Assembly: GCA_025458675.1 (NCBI GenBank)
Contig: JALORY010000018.1
Span: forward strand, 1-64,000
DNA: 64,000 nt
Source: Gammaproteobacteria bacterium
GTDB lineage: Bacteria > Pseudomonadota > Gammaproteobacteria > Chromatiales > Chromatiaceae
Direction of reading: 5' to 3'
Shown here: positions 58,599-64,000 of the stretch, piece by piece
Numbering within the stretch: position 1 is the first letter of the stretch
Layout of the letters: every line of letters starts with the position of its first letter
Made by a program: the position numbers and the translations under genes
Notes under the pieces: model-generated
What the model was told of the DNA's origin: nothing
Database searches by the model: none
What the model saw: only the letters and a program-made list of their open reading frames with translations

Positions 58599-59250
58599 GC
58601 GCCTCACGAGCCTCGCCGGGCTCGCCCTGCTGCTGGCCGCGGGACGGGCCGCGGGCCTGGCCGCGGACAAGGACCAGCCCATGGACCTGGAGGCCGACGC
58701 CGCCGACATCGACGAGGGTCGAGGCGTCAGCGTCTATACGGGCAGCGTCGTCGCGACGCAGGGCAGCATGCGGCTCGAGTCCGAGAAGCTCACCGTGCAC
58801 CACCCGAGCGGCAAGGCGCAGCGGATCGAGGCGGAGGGAAAGCCGGCGCGTTTCCAGCAGCTGCCGGACGGCCAGACCGAGCTGGTCCGGGCGCGTGCCG
58901 ATCACATGGACTACCAGGTGAACAGCGAGGAGGTGGTGCTCACGGGCCACGCCGAGCTGATCCAGGGACGCGACACCTTCCGGAGCGACCGCATCGTCTA
59001 CGACCGGGTGAAGTCGGTCGTGAAGGGGGGCGCCGCCGCGAAGGGCACGGAACGGGTGCGAATCACGGTGGACCCCAAGTCGGCGCAGAAAGGCGCGGCA
59101 TCCGCGCCCGCCCCGGCCGGCCGGTCGGCGCCGGCCACCCCCGCCGCCAAGCCGGCGGCCAAGTCGGCACCCGCGACCCCCGCCGCGAAGCCGCCCGCCA
59201 GCCCCGCACCGAAACCGACCGTCAGAGTGCAGCCGCCGCAGGCCCGCTGA
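58576..59250 (+). CDS. lptA: LPS transport periplasmic protein LptA with A/P/K-rich C-terminal tail
   Basis: [41 protein letters not shown]; operon position. Confidence 0.94.
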   Translation: MTSRRAARRLTSLAGLALLLAAGRAAGLAADKDQPMDLEADAADIDEGRGVSVYTGSVVATQGSMRLESEKLTVHHPSGKAQRIEAEGKPARFQQLPDGQTELVRARADHMDYQVNSEEVVLTGHAELIQGRDTFRSDRIVYDRVKSVVKGGAAAKGTERVRITVDPKSAQKGAASAPAPAGRSAPATPAAKPAAKSAPATPAAKPPASPAPKPTVRVQPPQAR

Positions 59251-59975
59251 TGGCGCGCCTCGACGGCACGGGTCTCGTGAAGCGCTACCGCGGCCGCGCG
59301 GTGGTGGACGGCGTCTCGGTCGGACTCGACGCGGGCGAGATCGTGGGCCTGCTTGGCCCAAACGGCGCCGGCAAGACCACCTGCTTCTACATGATCGCAG
59401 GCCTGGTCCCGGCGGACGGTGGGCGCGTGACGATCGACGGCAGCGACGTGACGGTCGAGCCGATGCACGTGCGGGCGCGCCGGGGCCTCGGCTACCTCGC
59501 CCAGGAGCCCTCGGTCTTCCGCCGGCTCACGGTCGCCGAGAACGTGCTGGCCGTCCTGCAGACGCGCAGGGACCTCAGCTCGGCCGACCAGCGCGCGCGC
59601 TGCGACGCCCTGCTGCACGAGTTCTCGATCTCCCACCTGAGGGACCAGCTGGCGGTCAGCCTGTCGGGCGGCGAGCGCCGGCGGCTGGAGATCGCCCGGG
59701 CGCTGGCCATCGAGCCGCGGTTCATCCTGCTCGACGAGCCCTTCGCGGGCGTCGACCCGATCTCCGTCGTCGACATCCAGGCGATCGTGGAGCAGCTGGC
59801 CGACAGCGGCATCGGCATCCTGATCACCGACCACAACGTGCGCGAAACGCTGAAGATCTGCGACCGCGCCTACATCATCAACCAGGGCAAGGTGCTGGCC
59901 GAGGGGCCGCCGGACCACCTCCTGGAGAACCCGCTGGTCCGGACCGTGTACCTCGGGGAGAGTTTCCGGCTCTGA
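59250..59975 (+). CDS. lptB: LPS export ABC ATPase LptB
   Basis: [66 protein letters not shown]. Confidence 0.98.
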   Translation: MARLDGTGLVKRYRGRAVVDGVSVGLDAGEIVGLLGPNGAGKTTCFYMIAGLVPADGGRVTIDGSDVTVEPMHVRARRGLGYLAQEPSVFRRLTVAENVLAVLQTRRDLSSADQRARCDALLHEFSISHLRDQLAVSLSGGERRRLEIARALAIEPRFILLDEPFAGVDPISVVDIQAIVEQLADSGIGILITDHNVRETLKICDRAYIINQGKVLAEGPPDHLLENPLVRTVYLGESFRL

Positions 59976-60081
59976 CTCCGGCCTCGGGGGACCTGCCCCA
60001 ACCACGGTCCGGGCTTTTGGCTAGAATGCCCGTAGGAGCAGGTTCATACAAAATGCATACCAGGGAATCGCGCGACGGCAG

Positions 60082-61590
<1,509 letters not shown>

Positions 61591-61613
61591 GCGCCCATCC
61601 CAGGGAGCACACC

Positions 61614-61904
61614 ATGCAAATAAACCTGACCGGCCACCACGTCGAGATCACGGACGCCCTGCGCCAGTACGTCCAGAGCAAGATCGAGCGTCTCGAGCGC
61701 CACTTCGACTCCGTCACGAACGTGCACGTGGTGCTCAGTGTCGAGAAGCTCCAGCAGAAGGCCGAGGCGACCATGCACATGAGCGGAGCGGACGTGTTCG
61801 CCGACTCGGTGCACGAGGACATGTACGCGGCGATCGACTCGCTGGTCGACAAGCTCGACCGCCAGGTGAAGAAGCACAAGGAAAAGCTCAAGGACCACCG
61901 CTGA
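61614..61904 (+). CDS. hpf: Ribosome hibernation promoting factor (short form)
   Basis: MQINLTGHHVEITDALRQYVQSKIERLERHFDSVTNVHVVLSVEK. Confidence 0.96.
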   Translation: MQINLTGHHVEITDALRQYVQSKIERLERHFDSVTNVHVVLSVEKLQQKAEATMHMSGADVFADSVHEDMYAAIDSLVDKLDRQVKKHKEKLKDHR

Positions 61905-61926
61905 GCGAGCCGCCCACCGCCCCACG

Positions 61927-62874
61927 ATGGAAGAGTCGGTCACCACCCGCGACCTCTACGACGCCCTGCGCGAGCGCCTGGCGCTCGAGTGGGTCGCCGG
62001 CGAGGCCGGGGCCGACCGCCGGCTCGGCGACGTCACCGACAGCCGCACGCTCGCCGGGCCGCTCAATTTCATCCACCCCGCCCGCGTCCAGGTCATCGGC
62101 CGGGCGGAGTCCGACTACCTCGTCGGCCTGAGCCAGGATGCGCGGCGCGACGCGGTGCGCCAGCTCTACGACGCCAGCCCCGCGACGGTCGTGCTCGCCG
62201 ACGGCGTACCGCCTGACGCGCTCCTGATGGCGCAGGCCGAGGCGACCTCGACGCCGCTGCTGCGCACCCCGCTGCCCATCAGCGAGCTGATCGAGCACCT
62301 GCAGTACTACTCGTCGATCGCCCTGGCCGAGCGCGTCACGCTCCACGGCGTGTTCCTCGAGGTGCTCGGCATGGGGGTGCTGATCACGGGCGACGCCGCC
62401 GTCGGCAAGAGCGAGCTCGCCCTCGAGCTCATCTCGCGCGGCAACCGGCTGATCGCGGACGACGCGGCGGAGTTCTCGCGCATCGCGCCCGACATCATCA
62501 GCGGCAGCTGCCCGCCAGTGCTGCAGGACTTCCTCGAAGTGCGCGGCCTCGGCATCGTGAACATCCGCGCGATGTACGGCGACTCGGCGATCAAGCGCAA
62601 CAAGTACCTGCGCCTCATCGTGCGACTCGCGCGGATGACCGATGAAGAGCTCGCGGCCGTGGACCGGCTGTCCGGCTGCCACGCGACGCGCAGCGTGCTC
62701 GGGCTCGACATCCCTGAGGTCACCATCCCCGTGGCCCCCGGGCGCAACATGGCGATCCTCGTCGAGACCGCCGTGCGCAACCACATGCTCAAGCTCAAAG
62801 GCTACGACGCCAGCCACGCCTTCATCGAGAGTCAGCGGCAGGCGGTGTTCCGGGACCTCGGCGACGCCGACTGA
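61927..62874 (+). CDS. hprK: HPr kinase/phosphorylase
   Basis: GVLITGDAAVGKSELALELISRGNRLIADDAAE; EVRGLGIVNIRAMYGDSAI signature. Confidence 0.97.
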   Translation: MEESVTTRDLYDALRERLALEWVAGEAGADRRLGDVTDSRTLAGPLNFIHPARVQVIGRAESDYLVGLSQDARRDAVRQLYDASPATVVLADGVPPDALLMAQAEATSTPLLRTPLPISELIEHLQYYSSIALAERVTLHGVFLEVLGMGVLITGDAAVGKSELALELISRGNRLIADDAAEFSRIAPDIISGSCPPVLQDFLEVRGLGIVNIRAMYGDSAIKRNKYLRLIVRLARMTDEELAAVDRLSGCHATRSVLGLDIPEVTIPVAPGRNMAILVETAVRNHMLKLKGYDASHAFIESQRQAVFRDLGDAD

Positions 62875-62875
62875 G

Positions 62876-63733
62876 ATGAAGTTCGTCGTCGTCACCGGCC
62901 TGTCCGGCTCCGGCAAGAGCGTGGCCCTCAACACGCTCGAGGACCTCGGTTTCTACTGCATCGACAACCTGCCGAGCTTCCTGCTCGAGAGCCTCGCCGA
63001 CGCCCTGATAGGGGAACACGCCCCCCGCTTCCAGGAGACGGCGGTCGGCATCGACGCCCGCAACCCGGCGGAGGACCTGCGGGGCGTGCCGCCGGTGGTG
63101 CGGCGGCTGCGCGAGGCCGGCATCGCCGCCGAGGTCGTCTTCCTCGAGGCCGACGACGACGTGCTGGTGCAACGCTTCAGCGAGACGCGCCGGCGTCACC
63201 CGCTGACCAACGCGGAGACGGGGCTCGGGCAGGCCATACGGCGCGAGCGCGAGATGCTCGAGCCGTTCCTCAGCAGCGCCGACCTGCGCATCGACACCAC
63301 GCGCACCAACCTTCACGACCTGCGCGACCTGATGCGGCGCCGGGTGGCGGAGCGGCCCCGCGGCGAGATGTCGATCCTGTTCGAGTCGTTCGGCTTCAAG
63401 CGCGGCGCGCCGCGGGACGCCGACCTCGTGTTCGACGCGCGCTGCCTTCCGAACCCGCACTGGCAGCCTCACCTGCGGCCGCTGACCGGTCGGGACGCGG
63501 AGGTCGCCGGGTTCCTCGAGCGGGATCCGCGCGTCCCCGATCTCCTGGAGGACATCACGCGATTCCTCGAGCGCTGGATCCCCTGCTTCCGCGACGAGGG
63601 TCGAAGCTACCTGACCGTCGCGGTCGGCTGTACCGGCGGCCAGCACCGCTCCGTCTACCTGGTCGAGCGCCTCGCGGCCCACTTCCGCGCCCGCGAGCCG
63701 CGCGTCCTGCTCATCCACCGCGAGCTGCCATGA
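62876..63733 (+). CDS. rapZ: RNase adapter protein RapZ
   Basis: VVVTGLSGSGKSVALNTLEDLGFYCIDNLP; SFGFKRGAPRDADLVFDARCLPNPHW; GCTGGQHRSVYL. Confidence 0.98.
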   Translation: MKFVVVTGLSGSGKSVALNTLEDLGFYCIDNLPSFLLESLADALIGEHAPRFQETAVGIDARNPAEDLRGVPPVVRRLREAGIAAEVVFLEADDDVLVQRFSETRRRHPLTNAETGLGQAIRREREMLEPFLSSADLRIDTTRTNLHDLRDLMRRRVAERPRGEMSILFESFGFKRGAPRDADLVFDARCLPNPHWQPHLRPLTGRDAEVAGFLERDPRVPDLLEDITRFLERWIPCFRDEGRSYLTVAVGCTGGQHRSVYLVERLAAHFRAREPRVLLIHRELP

Positions 63734-64000
63734 GCGTCGGGCTGCTGCTGGTGACCCACGATGGCGTCGGCTCGATACTGCTCGAGACCGCGTGCAACAT
63801 GCTCGGCCGCTGCCCCGTGCGGGCCGGCAGCCTCGCGGTCGCCCTCGCGGCGGACGCCGACGAGATGCGGGCGGTCGCCGCCCGGCAGGTGGCGCTGCTC
63901 GACGACGGCGACGGAGTGCTGGTGCTCACCGACATGTACGGCTCGACGCCGAGCAACATCGCCGCCTCGCTGGCCCGGGACGGTCGCGTGGTCGTGGTGG
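63730..64000 (+). CDS. PTS mannose-type EIIA component (truncated by window edge)
   Basis: MSVGLLLVTHDGVGSILLETACNML...VLVLTDMYGSTPSNIAASLA; ATGA overlap with rapZ. Confidence 0.93.
   Translation, partial: MSVGLLLVTHDGVGSILLETACNMLGRCPVRAGSLAVALAADADEMRAVAARQVALLDDGDGVLVLTDMYGSTPSNIAASLARDGRVVVV

Overview
The window is a 64 kb stretch of core chromosome from a high-GC proteobacterium. Gene order suggests Gammaproteobacteria, probably near Chromatiales/Ectothiorhodospiraceae; that placement is inference. Nearly all of it is housekeeping clusters: tuf with tRNA-Thr/Gly/Tyr; ugd; fadL-like porin; pth-rplY-prs-tRNA-Gln-ispE; hemA-prfA-prmC-(unknown)-moeB-like; rpe/gph; lipA-lipB-ybeD-D-amino acid aminotransferase-dacA-rlpA-mltB-rodA-mrdA-mreDCB; gatCAB; cytochrome b561 / cytochrome c'; a very long FAD/Fe-S oxidoreductase; a Crp/Fnr regulator; proB-obgE-rpmA-rplU / ispB; tRNA-Pro; amtB; hisC-hisD-hisG-murA-mlaBCDEF; kdsD-kdsC-lptCAB-rpoN-hpf-hprK-rapZ-EIIA(Man). 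I see no mobile elements, CRISPR arrays, phage genes or recognisable defence system. The points most worth checking are: a single-base frameshift that splits the long oxidoreductase gene, which also looks leaderless; an apparent ATT start codon for mreC; an FNR/DNR-type palindrome upstream of a Cys-containing Crp/Fnr regulator; a small uncharacterised protein between prmC and the moeB-like gene; an intrinsic terminator directly in front of obgE; and a structured intergenic region between rpe and gph. Family calls come from reading the translated sequences; no database search was run.
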